64,000 bases of DNA from Verrucomicrobiota bacterium (GTDB taxonomy: Bacteria > Verrucomicrobiota > Verrucomicrobiia > Limisphaerales > CAIMTB01), in assembly GCA_963205105.1 (NCBI GenBank), contig CAUJJW010000405.1, forward strand, positions 1 through 64,000, in the 5' to 3' direction. Positions 48,793-57,766 of this stretch are shown here, piece by piece. Position 1 is the stretch's first letter; every line of letters begins with the position of its first letter. The position numbers and the translations under genes are program-made. The notes beneath the pieces are model-generated. The model saw nothing but the letters and a program-made list of their open reading frames with translations. It was not told the origin of the DNA and ran no database searches.

Positions 48793-51700
48793 CTACGGAG
48801 TCCCAAGAGGCACGAGTTCGATCGGTGTGGCCCGGGTGCTCAGCATGGCTGCGGTCAAGGCCTCGGACATTCGGTAGCCGGGCGCATCGAAACGGTAGTA
48901 GGTCCCGAAACGCTCGAAGCGCCCCGCGACTCGAAACCGACCCTCGCGGCCCATGGCCAGGGGTTGGGGTTCCCATTCGATCTCGTCGCTATCGAAGGGC
49001 ATGGTACCCACCCATACCCGGAACAATGGCACCGGAAGCGCCGTGGTTTTGTCCTGAACCGTGCCCGTTAGCTCCTGAGTCCGGGTCAACTGGATGCCTA
49101 CTTCGTCCATGCCCGGCATGACCACGACGAGCGCCATGCCAAAGCCTTGGATCGAAGCTACCACCAACCATTCAAAGGAAGGCGCGTTCGCCCAGACCGC
49201 TCGCCCCTGCTCATCGGTGGTCAGACGCGCGGAGAACGGCCACCCGCCGTTCAGAATACTGCCCGTCAGCAAGACGCCCGGGATCGGTTCATTCGCCTCG
49301 TCACGAACCTCAATTCGCACGGAATGACCCGGTTGCAGAACCACCGGAGCCTGCATCACGCCTTCCAGGTCATCCAGGATCGGCACGAGCAATGGCGCGA
49401 ATCCCTCGGCCTCGACGCCGAGCACTTGGGTTGATGGGTCCGCAGCCGACCGCAGGGTGAAGGCGCCCGATGCATCCGTACGGGCCACAGCTCCTCGCTT
49501 CACGGTCATGTTCCCCCCTGCGTCCGTGAGACCCAGGCGAACCATGGCCCCGGAAACAGGCCGATTCCCGCCATCCACCACGTGACCCTGAAGAGTCATC
49601 CCGCCGTTCATCCGGATAGGAATCTCGGCTCCACCTTTCTCGGCCGCGGTCATGACATGAAGCGACCGTGTCGGGAATCCCGGATGAAGAACTTCCACTC
49701 GAATGAACTCCGCGGGCAATTCGCGCGGAATGACCCGTGACTGCCACCGTCCCGAGTCGTCGCTGAGGGTCAGGATCTGGGTCAACATCAGGAATTCCTT
49801 CGCTTCACCTGCAAAATCCTGTCGCGGCCCTTCGATACGCACCAGGGCACCCGACACCGGACGTTCCTGGTCATCCACGATTCGCCCCTGGATCGTCAGC
49901 CCGGGCTCGGCACGATAGACATACTCGTCCGGAAAGTCCCCATGCTGACGACGGGTCCACTGCACGATCCGGGGTACGTACGCGTCGTGGTTGGCCCAGA
50001 GGGTGATGTAGTCCAACGGCGCTTTCGGATACCGCACCTCCACCCAGCCGTCCGCCCCGGTGTCGTAGGACGCAATCCGGCAATGCGCACCGGGCTCCGC
50101 CACTTCCAGCCGCAACCGCATGCCCGCGATCGCTTCCCCCGTCTCCGCATCCACCGCCCGGAACCGCAGGCGCCCATCCCATGGCACCTCCGGAACCCGG
50201 ACCATCGGTGTGTCCCGCCATTCCACCGGCAGATCCGGGCCGCCCACCGACATGCCGACGATCACTTCCGATGCCGTGGAGCCGGAGCTGACCACGTCCA
50301 GAGTTCGTACCGGCTTCTCCGGGTGCGGATTCCAAAAGCTCGAAACACAAAGGCGCATGGAATTTCCGTACGCCGCCAGATGCGGAGCATCGCCGGTCCA
50401 GGCCACCCGCGACTCCGAATCGCCCAGGTTGGAGGCCGATTCATACCGCTGCCGCCAGAAATTCAGAACATGCGTTCCGTACTGGATCGGAATCTCGGCC
50501 GTGGAGCCGTCCGCGTAGTTCAAACGAATCCGGGCAATGGCCGTTTCGAGGTCCGCATGGAAGTACGTGCTGTGAAGCAGATAGAGCCGATCGAAGGTTC
50601 CACCGACGACAATGCCTTCCACCCGTGGACGGAAAAACCATCCCTCCCGTCGCGCGTCGGTGCCCGCCAACCGAATCAGGCCCGACACCGAAAACGGAAC
50701 CCCGAAGAAAGACTGCGACCCACGGGGAATCGCCCACCACATCCCCGGCTGATCCTCGACGACGTGCAGAACGCTCGGGTCGACCGCTTCCACCGGGGAG
50801 TCGGTATGCCGCCCCAGTTCCAACGCTCCAACCACGGCCCTTCTCATCCCATTGGGATCCTGACGGACGGCGGCACTGGCGTCGCCCGTTCCAGCCGCAG
50901 AGCCCCCTGGTCCCCCGTTTGCCGCCGATCCATCCGTGGCTGCCTGATTCAGCTCGGGGGCTCGAGTCAGCCAACTCGCCGCCAGCACGGCCACGATCCC
51001 AATCCCCAGAAGCGTCGGAACCCAAACCCCCCGGGGCACCTGCCGCAACGACTTCAATCGCTCCCCCAGAGACGCTGCATGCTCCCGGATTCCCATGAGT
51101 GTCTCCGTCGAGCCAGGCATCGGCGGCAGGGTCGCCAGTTCCAGAAGCGTCTCGCCATAGGCTCGTCGCGCTCCTGAATCGGCTCCGCGAAGCGCCAACG
51201 CATCGCAGGCCAGCTCCCGGTCCTGCCGCATGCGCCGCGCGCCCCACCACAGCAACGGATTGAACCAGTGCACACCGGTGAGCACCGTGAGCCAGGCATT
51301 CCAAAGAATGTCCCGCCGCCGAACATGGGCATACTCGTGCCGAAAAACGTGCCGCCAGGCGTCGTTCCCCAACCGGCCGATCAGTCCCGACGGCACCAGA
51401 ATCACCGGCTTGAGCCATCCCGCGAGCCCCGGCGCTTCCGCGTCATGGCCCACTCGGATCTCCACCCGGCCCGCCACCCCCAACTCCTCCCGGCAACGCT
51501 CGGCGAGTTCACACAAGCTTGGATCCTCCAACCGCGGATAGCTCTGTAGTCGCTTCCGTGACATCACCAGCAGAAATCCGTGTTTCAGGAGAAAAACCAC
51601 CATCACCACTCCCCACACCAGTCCGGCCCAGGCGAGCCACGCGTTCTCCCGACCCCGCACCACCTGTGCCGGCGGAGCGACGTCAAAACCCGCCAACGCA

Positions 51701-52089
51701 AACTCCGAGCGCACCCCAACCTCGCCACGGTTTCCTCCGTCGGTGGCTCCGACTCCGGAGGACAGGCTCACGGCGGCGGCCGGTGCCGCGGCCTTTGTCG
51801 GCGGCGCGGTTTGCCGGGCGGGCGGCACCGTTTCCACCGCCAGCCAGCGCGCCACGTTCTCGGGCAGCCGCGAAACACCCCAGGATTGCCAACTCCAGCG
51901 GCTCTCGGGCAACGACGGCAGGGACAGCCGCACCAGCACCAAGCCCCACAACGCAAACGTCCAGGCTGGTCCCAGCCGCCGGCGAAAGACGCGTTGGATG
52001 CCCCAAACGATCAGGATCAGGAGCGCCCCGTGGAGCGAGGTTCGCAGCACCGAAGCGAAGAGTGCGCCCAGCCAGTCGGGTGGATTCAT
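48793..52089 (-). CDS. BlaR1-like M56 metallopeptidase with repeated Ig-like/carboxypeptidase-regulatory domains
   Basis: The protein has 1098 residues. N-terminal membrane helices (about 10-60, 165-185, 265-290) surround the zinc protease motif FRHEYAHVRRRD (HEYAH near 249-253) with the downstream acidic ligand RQDRELACDALAL. A membrane segment (TLLGIGIVAVLAASWL near 360) leads to a long outer part of about 700 residues with several carboxypeptidase-regulatory-like repeats (GLTIQGRIVDDQERPVSGA, MTLQGHVVDGGNRPVSGA). Classical BlaR1 has a penicillin-binding sensor there, which is absent, so the signal is probably not a beta-lactam. The BlaI gene overlaps its start as ATGA, making this a sensor-protease/repressor pair. 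Confidence 0.88.
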   Translation of the reverse strand: MNPPDWLGALFASVLRTSLHGALLILIVWGIQRVFRRRLGPAWTFALWGLVLVRLSLPSLPESRWSWQSWGVSRLPENVARWLAVETVPPARQTAPPTKAAAPAAAVSLSSGVGATDGGNRGEVGVRSEFALAGFDVAPPAQVVRGRENAWLAWAGLVWGVVMVVFLLKHGFLLVMSRKRLQSYPRLEDPSLCELAERCREELGVAGRVEIRVGHDAEAPGLAGWLKPVILVPSGLIGRLGNDAWRHVFRHEYAHVRRRDILWNAWLTVLTGVHWFNPLLWWGARRMRQDRELACDALALRGADSGARRAYGETLLELATLPPMPGSTETLMGIREHAASLGERLKSLRQVPRGVWVPTLLGIGIVAVLAASWLTRAPELNQAATDGSAANGGPGGSAAGTGDASAAVRQDPNGMRRAVVGALELGRHTDSPVEAVDPSVLHVVEDQPGMWWAIPRGSQSFFGVPFSVSGLIRLAGTDARREGWFFRPRVEGIVVGGTFDRLYLLHSTYFHADLETAIARIRLNYADGSTAEIPIQYGTHVLNFWRQRYESASNLGDSESRVAWTGDAPHLAAYGNSMRLCVSSFWNPHPEKPVRTLDVVSSGSTASEVIVGMSVGGPDLPVEWRDTPMVRVPEVPWDGRLRFRAVDAETGEAIAGMRLRLEVAEPGAHCRIASYDTGADGWVEVRYPKAPLDYITLWANHDAYVPRIVQWTRRQHGDFPDEYVYRAEPGLTIQGRIVDDQERPVSGALVRIEGPRQDFAGEAKEFLMLTQILTLSDDSGRWQSRVIPRELPAEFIRVEVLHPGFPTRSLHVMTAAEKGGAEIPIRMNGGMTLQGHVVDGGNRPVSGAMVRLGLTDAGGNMTVKRGAVARTDASGAFTLRSAADPSTQVLGVEAEGFAPLLVPILDDLEGVMQAPVVLQPGHSVRIEVRDEANEPIPGVLLTGSILNGGWPFSARLTTDEQGRAVWANAPSFEWLVVASIQGFGMALVVVMPGMDEVGIQLTRTQELTGTVQDKTTALPVPLFRVWVGTMPFDSDEIEWEPQPLAMGREGRFRVAGRFERFGTYYRFDAPGYRMSEALTAAMLSTRATPIELVPLGTP

Positions 52090-52493
52090 GCACGCGGAGG
52101 TTGGGAGTTCTCGTCGAGAATCCGCTTCATCTCACGTACCTCCTCCGCCGTCAGGCGATGTCGGCGGGCGAAGTGGATCAGAGCAGGTTTGATGGCTCCC
52201 CCAAACACGCGTTGCAGGAACGTCTGGCTCTCCGCCTCCACCAGCTGTTCCCGGGTGAATCGCGCCGAATAGAGATACAGATTCTTGTAAGGCTGCGCGT
52301 CCAGAGCCCCTTTGCGCGTCAACCGCGCCAGCATCGTCCGCACCGTGTTCGGATGCCATGCCTCGCGCTTGGAACAGGCCTCGATCAGGTCGTAGGCCGG
52401 CTGGGGCGAACGTTCCCACAGCAATTCCATCAGCTTCCATTCCTGCGCACCCAGGACCGGGGGTGCCTCCACGGTTTTGGTCGTTTGCTTCAT
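52086..52493 (-). CDS. BlaI/MecI/CopY-family transcriptional repressor
   Basis: The protein has 135 residues from the ATG at 52493; the upstream open frame has no family match. The winged helix reads LGAQEWKLMELLWERSPQPAYDLIEACSKREAWHPNTVRTMLARLTRKGAL, typical of BlaI, followed by the dimerisation half (ESQTFLQRVFGGAIKPALIHFARRHRLTAEEVREMKRIL). It should repress its own operon until cleaved on a signal from the BlaR1-like protease encoded next. A half-site pair ACTAC-N4-GTAGT sits 16 bp before the start. Confidence 0.92.
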   Translation of the reverse strand: MKQTTKTVEAPPVLGAQEWKLMELLWERSPQPAYDLIEACSKREAWHPNTVRTMLARLTRKGALDAQPYKNLYLYSARFTREQLVEAESQTFLQRVFGGAIKPALIHFARRHRLTAEEVREMKRILDENSQPPRA

Positions 52494-52508
52494 GCGGTGG
52501 TTATACTC

Positions 52509-52522
52509 ACTACACCCGTAGT
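52509..52522. promoter_or_regulatory. Candidate BlaI-type operator
   Basis: ACTAC-ACCC-GTAGT is a perfect inverted repeat with a 4-base spacer. It resembles the TACTACA/TGTAGTA half-sites of staphylococcal bla/mec operators. It lies 16 bases upstream of the repressor ATG. The palindrome is seen directly; repressor binding is inferred. Confidence 0.6.
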
Positions 52523-52630
52523 TAATCAGGAGGCAACTCTGAAGTTGGAGTTCCGGGAGCAACGGTCTTCTCGGACTTGCCGGGAGCTGAGGGGTGGATG
52601 CCGAATCCCAGCCAGCGCTTCTGAAACGGA

Positions 52631-53713
52631 TCAAGAGGCGGCACCCGCCGCGTCGGGTGACCGAAGAGTCTGCGACAGCAGTTCCCAGCCGACATGTTCC
52701 TGGGCGAGCCGTTGACCTCGGCGGAACAGCAGACGCACGGGATCGGCCAGTTCACCTACCCAGTGAAGGCCTTCCTCGCTGACGGCGTCGCCTTCCCAAA
52801 CTCCTTCGCAGCCGGTGCCAACTTCCAGCAACCACCGGTAACTCCCCAGGTGGGGCGCGACTCCGGCGTATCCCAGAGCCTGGAGCTTGCGCGAAGCCCG
52901 GCATGGGATTTCCAGCCCCGGCGGATCCAGATCGCCGAAGTACTCGACCGGCCGGGCGCCGCCAATCTCCTGAAAAACATCGACCAACCGACCCGCGGCT
53001 TCTGCGAAGACCAGGCCTTTGCCGTACACCACGGCACTGAACTGGCGGGCTTGTTCGTTCCATCGGCCGTACGAGTCCCAGGTCGCCGCGTTCTCCAACA
53101 CGAGGACGGGCCCCTCCGGATTCGGTCCACGCCTCCAGCCAAAGGGTTCGAAAACCTGGGTGCAGCGCAGGGTCGCCGGAGAGATGCGCCCGGTTCGGAA
53201 AGGTGCGGCCACCAGCAGAGCGTCCAGACGCTTCTCGTCGCCGAAGATCTGAACGGATCGTTCTTTGATCGGAACCATGGGACGCGAGCGCCCACCCTCG
53301 GCCAGAAACCGATTCATGCGGACCAGGTCATCCAGGGACAGACCGGTGCGGGTGTCGCGAACGAAAGCGAACTCGGGTTCCCAGGGCATCGCCGACATGT
53401 CGGGACCTGGTTGATCGGGTTCGACGGGATCCCCGAACAGAGCCGCGATTCGGAGTTCCGCCTCCACGGGGATGAGCACGCGTTGGACAAGGATGGGGCG
53501 GTATTGCGGAGACTTGAGGCGAAGAAGTCCGACTGCCGCCAGGAGCCGGGCATCGCGTTCCGCTTCGCTGCGCAGGTCGGCGGACACCAACCCCGCATCC
53601 TCGAGCAACTGTTCCCAGTCGCGGGAGTACGGCAACTTGGACTCCCCGAGCCGCCCGCCGCGGGCCTTCCACCAGGGTCGTGCAGTTCCCGCAGCACTGG
53701 AAACTCCCGCCAC
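52631..53713 (-). CDS. jetD: Wadjet nuclease subunit JetD, 5' end apparently frameshifted
   Basis: The frame is 360 residues if started at the GTG at 53713. The C-terminal part is a DUF2220-type Toprim-like nuclease: VLVLENAATWDSYGRWNEQ with its acidic residue, VVYGKGLVF, and the metal-binding YFGDLDPPGLEIP. The N-terminal part (GESKLPYSRDWEQLLEDAGLV...LKSPQYRPILVQRV) is the helical JetD/DUF3322-like region. JetD cleaves circular DNA brought in by the JetABC loop extruder. The ATG overlapping the jetC stop (53733) starts a different frame, MTADDPRWREFPVLRELHD, which looks like the missing N-terminus; one additional C in the CCC run near 53676 would join the two. It may be a frameshift, an error, or a genuine GTG start. 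Confidence 0.82.
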   Translation of the reverse strand: MAGVSSAAGTARPWWKARGGRLGESKLPYSRDWEQLLEDAGLVSADLRSEAERDARLLAAVGLLRLKSPQYRPILVQRVLIPVEAELRIAALFGDPVEPDQPGPDMSAMPWEPEFAFVRDTRTGLSLDDLVRMNRFLAEGGRSRPMVPIKERSVQIFGDEKRLDALLVAAPFRTGRISPATLRCTQVFEPFGWRRGPNPEGPVLVLENAATWDSYGRWNEQARQFSAVVYGKGLVFAEAAGRLVDVFQEIGGARPVEYFGDLDPPGLEIPCRASRKLQALGYAGVAPHLGSYRWLLEVGTGCEGVWEGDAVSEEGLHWVGELADPVRLLFRRGQRLAQEHVGWELLSQTLRSPDAAGAAS

Positions 53714-53729
53714 CGAGGATCGTCCGCGG

Positions 53730-56700
53730 TCATGTCAGCGGTTCCATCGCCTGCTCGGCGGTGAGGAGGATCGGGATATTCTCGATGTGAGCGACGTAAC
53801 CATCGGCTCCGGGCGTGACCTTCTTCTGGCAGATCACCACGGTGTCGGCGTACGGGGCCATGACGCCGAGTCGATCGATGGGAAACGCCATGATGAGCTG
53901 AAGCTCGAAGCGACCGGCCAGTTCGAGGCAATCCTCCACCCCATCGCCCGAGAGCTTCGAGAAGGCTTCGTCCATGACCACCAACCCCAGGTGCGGGGAG
54001 CGGTGGGACCCGACGTCGTAGACACGGCGGAAGGCGGCCAGCATGGAAATGAAGAAAGGCGCCTGATTCTCGCCGCCGCTGAGACTGCGCCCGCTGCGCC
54101 CCAGCGAAATGCCCGGGGCATCGGGTTGCTCCGCGCTCAGCATTTCCAGGTCGTAACGATGGTAAAACCGGTAGTCGAGCAGGCGCCGGCCGCGTTCATC
54201 GGCGCGCTCGGCGGCTTCAACCGCCGCCATGAGTTCCGCCTTCGCCCGGTCGACCTCCTCGGACTGGATCGCCTGCGCCAGCGGGTCGGCCGGGGAAAGA
54301 CCGGTGTCCAGCAGCGACCACAGCGCGGAGAAAGCCGGATCGCGCCGTTGGGTGATCCGGTAGACATGGCGCCCGATCCGTTGTTGCAGGTAGCCCCGCA
54401 GTTCACGGATCGTGCGGTCGGCCGCCTGGAGTTTCTCATTGAGGCGGTCGAGCACTCCTTCCTGCAAGCGTCGTTCCCAGTCCTTGCGGCGATCGGATGC
54501 CAGGGTGCGGGAGCTTCCCAGTTCAACGGTTTCCAACAAGTTGAGCCGGGCGTCCCAGGCCGCGTTGTCGTCGTCGAGCACGAAGTCCGTCTGGTACTGG
54601 GGATGCAACAGGTTGCCGGCAGCATCCCGGGCCGAAACCAACTCGCGCCGTGCCGCGTTGCGAGCGTTCCGGGCGTTGGCCGCCGTCTCGCGCGCCTCCA
54701 GTTCCAGGACCGTGACCGCATCCTTGCGTTTGTCCCAGGTGGGCGCCTTGTCCAAAACCTGCTCCAACCTCGCCTGTAGTTCGCGGTCGAGGATGCGGGT
54801 GGGAACACCCACCCGGCTGGCCGTGAGATCGAACTTGGCTTGGCGAAGGTCGTCCTCGGCACGGACCAGACCCTCCTGATGCGGGCGGGCATTGCGCTGG
54901 AATTCCTCAAGGCGCCTGGCTCGCACGGCGATGTCCCGGTCGAGCCGCGTCTTGCGGTCGTCGAGTTCCTTGAGTTTCACCAGCCGCGCCGCACGTTCGG
55001 GAGTCGTCAGCAACTGGATCGTCTCGCAAACGCTGCCGAAGTCGGCCTCGAGTTTGGGCAGCCGCGGAAGATCCGTGGATCGATCAGGCAAGGTGCCGTC
55101 GCCCAGTCCGCCCTTCAGGCCCGAGTCGAGCCAGGCGTTGAGGTCCTGAAGGCGACGGTCGGCGATGTCACGCTGGGCGCGCACCTCGATCTGCTCGCGT
55201 TCCCTGAGTTGGCGCATGCGGGCGAGTCCTTCGCGTCCGAGCGTCAGAGCGACGTCCCCGGCGGGACGGAAACGCCGGCGGGTGGGCAGTTGCTTGAAGA
55301 CGCCATCAGGCGTGATGGCACGTCCGGCGGGACACGAGTCCAGTTCCTCAGGGGTCTCGACGCAGAGCACATCCCCGAGCAAATGGTGGACGTACGCTCG
55401 GGCCACCGGGTGGGCGACCTCGACCTTCTCGGCGAGGGATCCTGCACGCACCTCCTGTCGGAGTTGGGAGGAGAGCACTTCGCCGGGGTGAATCAGCATC
55501 TCGGTTTCCCGGCCCGGAGGAACGCGGCGCAAGACCGCCAGGGCTTCTCGATAGTCGGCGTCGGTCACCACAATCGCCCAGCGCTGTCGACCCAGGAACA
55601 ATTCCAGCGCCGGCCACCAGCGTTCGGCCTCGGGTCGCACTTCGATGAGGCGTCCGAGCTGGTGCGCACGGCCGCCCAATCGTTGTTGGATGGCCTCATA
55701 CACGGGGAAGGAACCCGGGCTGCGATCCTTGCCGATCGACTCGAGTTCGGCAGCCAGCTGGCGGAGTCGCTGATCGGCGGTCTCGCGCTCCTGGCGGATG
55801 GGCGTGATGTACTGCTCGATCGCGCGGACGAGTTCCTGAAAGCGGGTGGACAACGCCTGCAAGGCGCCCAGTCGTGCCTGATCCTCACCTCCGTGCAAGG
55901 AGTCCAGAACGCGGGGATCCACGGTGAGGAGATCGACCAGGCCGGGCTGGGCGAGCGAGGCGGCATGACGCAACCAGTGGACCCAGCGGTGGTGGCGATC
56001 CGAGAGGCGTTGGCGCACGGATTGCGCCGCATCCCGAAGCTGAACCATCTCGCGGTGCAGCTCCTCCTTGCGGCTTTCCAGATCATTCAACTTTCCCTGC
56101 CCGGGATCCTGGGACCCTTCGAAACGTGTGGCTTCGATGACCTTCTGCAAGGATTCGAGTTCGACGGCGGCCGACTCGACAGCCTTCTGATCTTCGGCGA
56201 GCTCGCCCTGGAGTCGTTCGAGGCTGCTGCGGTGGCGTTCGACCAGTTCGGTGAACTGCGCGACGGAAAGCGCGTGGCGTAGCCAGGCCTGGATGGACTC
56301 CTCCGCGCGGGCCGAAGTGTAGTCCACATGATGTCCGGCGATGGCTCGCAGATAGCCGGCTTCGTTCTCCTGGCGGCGAAGTCGCGCCTCGGTTTCGCGA
56401 TAGGCATCCTGGGCCGCTTTCACGTCCCGGACATCCAGCGGACTTTCTTCCAGGATAAAGCGGCGAATGAAGTCTTCGACGTTCTCCTCGGGTTCGAAGG
56501 CGATGGCTTTGACCAGGGTTTTCTGAAACGGCAGCGGATCAAAGTAGAGGTGCCGAGGCGTGGCCATTTCGGCCAGGTAATCCTGCTGCCGGCCGAACAG
56601 GCACTTCTGCGAACTGCCCGCCTCGAACTCGCGTTTGATCCAGGTACGAAACACGTCCTCCTCCAGCAGGCGCCCTTCGGGAGCGAGTTGGGCGTACTCC

Positions 56701-57122
56701 AGGCGATCCGGCACCAAGAAGTAGGTCCGGCGGGGTTCCGCCGTGGGGCTGCTGAATTCAATGCGCATGCCCCACGTTTCGCGTCGGCGCGGGCGACCGC
56801 TTCGCTCCTCGGGCCAGGTGAACTCCAGGGCGATCACCGTGACGCCGCTGCTGCGAGTGTAGTGCGGTTCGCCGTCCCGGACCGTGTTGGTGTCGCAAAG
56901 ACAATAACTCACGAGCGAACGGCTGCGGGCGTTGCCGGCCGCGGCACGATTCGGACGCCAGTGTTCGCCCAGAAGGACGTGCTGGATCAGATCGAGGAGA
57001 GCGGTCTTTCCCGTGCCAAACGCGCCGGCGATCAGCGCGTGATTGGTGACGTCGAAGATTTGGCGAAACCCGTACCAGTTCACCGCGATGATGCGGCTGA
57101 GGGAAATCCGTTGACCGGTCAT
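53730..57122 (-). CDS. jetC: Wadjet SMC-like ATPase subunit JetC
   Basis: The protein has 1130 residues from the ATG at 57122, which overlaps the jetB stop as ATGA. Walker A is GAFGTGKT at 33-40. Two long coiled-coil arms follow (roughly 280-470 and 650-930) around a hinge-like globular part near 510-620. The C-terminal head has signature LSGGENQAPFF and Walker B LGLVVMDEAFSKL. This is the SMC/MukB-like motor of Wadjet, which extrudes DNA loops with JetA and JetB and detects small circular plasmids. Length and motif order are those of intact family members, with no sign of damage. Confidence 0.92.
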   Translation of the reverse strand: MTGQRISLSRIIAVNWYGFRQIFDVTNHALIAGAFGTGKTALLDLIQHVLLGEHWRPNRAAAGNARSRSLVSYCLCDTNTVRDGEPHYTRSSGVTVIALEFTWPEERSGRPRRRETWGMRIEFSSPTAEPRRTYFLVPDRLEYAQLAPEGRLLEEDVFRTWIKREFEAGSSQKCLFGRQQDYLAEMATPRHLYFDPLPFQKTLVKAIAFEPEENVEDFIRRFILEESPLDVRDVKAAQDAYRETEARLRRQENEAGYLRAIAGHHVDYTSARAEESIQAWLRHALSVAQFTELVERHRSSLERLQGELAEDQKAVESAAVELESLQKVIEATRFEGSQDPGQGKLNDLESRKEELHREMVQLRDAAQSVRQRLSDRHHRWVHWLRHAASLAQPGLVDLLTVDPRVLDSLHGGEDQARLGALQALSTRFQELVRAIEQYITPIRQERETADQRLRQLAAELESIGKDRSPGSFPVYEAIQQRLGGRAHQLGRLIEVRPEAERWWPALELFLGRQRWAIVVTDADYREALAVLRRVPPGRETEMLIHPGEVLSSQLRQEVRAGSLAEKVEVAHPVARAYVHHLLGDVLCVETPEELDSCPAGRAITPDGVFKQLPTRRRFRPAGDVALTLGREGLARMRQLREREQIEVRAQRDIADRRLQDLNAWLDSGLKGGLGDGTLPDRSTDLPRLPKLEADFGSVCETIQLLTTPERAARLVKLKELDDRKTRLDRDIAVRARRLEEFQRNARPHQEGLVRAEDDLRQAKFDLTASRVGVPTRILDRELQARLEQVLDKAPTWDKRKDAVTVLELEARETAANARNARNAARRELVSARDAAGNLLHPQYQTDFVLDDDNAAWDARLNLLETVELGSSRTLASDRRKDWERRLQEGVLDRLNEKLQAADRTIRELRGYLQQRIGRHVYRITQRRDPAFSALWSLLDTGLSPADPLAQAIQSEEVDRAKAELMAAVEAAERADERGRRLLDYRFYHRYDLEMLSAEQPDAPGISLGRSGRSLSGGENQAPFFISMLAAFRRVYDVGSHRSPHLGLVVMDEAFSKLSGDGVEDCLELAGRFELQLIMAFPIDRLGVMAPYADTVVICQKKVTPGADGYVAHIENIPILLTAEQAMEPLT

Positions 57123-57766
57123 GGCGCCACCTCGTCGTCGGTGCTGACCTCCGCTTCGCCTGTGGACTTCACGCCCGCATGAAGACCCACCATCCGATCC
57201 CAAGCCTCGATGCTCTCGAAGGGAATGACGCGGGGCAGTGTGGGCAGAATCTCGACAGCTGATTCGCCAAAGCGCTGCGGGTCCTCATGACGCTGGAAAC
57301 GAATCAGTCGCCGGGTCCGACAACGGGCCAGCATCCGTTCCAAATGCGAATCCTTCGGCAACTCGATGCGTTCAAAGGTCAGTTTCAACGCCTGAAAGAT
57401 CTCGTTCGCGCTCACCACCACCGACTCCATCGCGCGTTCCATCCGGGTGTCGTGATACAGACGCCACAGCACCAGGATCAGGAGCGTCTCATCCTTGGTG
57501 AACTTCGCGGTCAGGCCGCATTCGCCCGGCACCGGACGGGCCTGAAGCAGCGAACGATCCGGATCCGAGGTGAGATCGAGGTTCAAAGGGGCGAGGTACT
57601 CGGCGAGTTCGCGCAGATGCTCGCGGGCGGTGAGATAGATTTCGCGGGCGCGGCCGTCATCCCCAAGCAGAACTCCGGTCGAGAGCAACTCGGCCAGCGC
57701 ATCGCGCAAGGCAGGCCGGTCCGACTCCGGGATGTGCTGCCAGAAGGTGGGCCAGGGTAGGTTCAT
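57119..57766 (-). CDS. jetB: Wadjet accessory subunit JetB (DUF4194)
   Basis: The protein has 215 residues from the ATG at 57766. It contains FTKDETLLILVLWRLYHDTRMERA and FERIELPKDSHLERMLARCRTRRLIRF, the winged-helix pattern of DUF4194/MksE-like kite proteins. JetB bridges JetA to the JetC motor, like MukE in MukBEF. It overlaps jetA at its start and jetC at its end, each with an ATGA, so the subunits are produced together. The open frame upstream of 57766 belongs to another frame of jetA. Confidence 0.9.
   Translation of the reverse strand: MNLPWPTFWQHIPESDRPALRDALAELLSTGVLLGDDGRAREIYLTAREHLRELAEYLAPLNLDLTSDPDRSLLQARPVPGECGLTAKFTKDETLLILVLWRLYHDTRMERAMESVVVSANEIFQALKLTFERIELPKDSHLERMLARCRTRRLIRFQRHEDPQRFGESAVEILPTLPRVIPFESIEAWDRMVGLHAGVKSTGEAEVSTDDEVAP

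Noticed and set aside
54840..56282. Plus-strand open frame of 480 codons opposite jetC
   Set aside because: Antisense to the coiled-coil part of JetC; no motif and no credible start signal.
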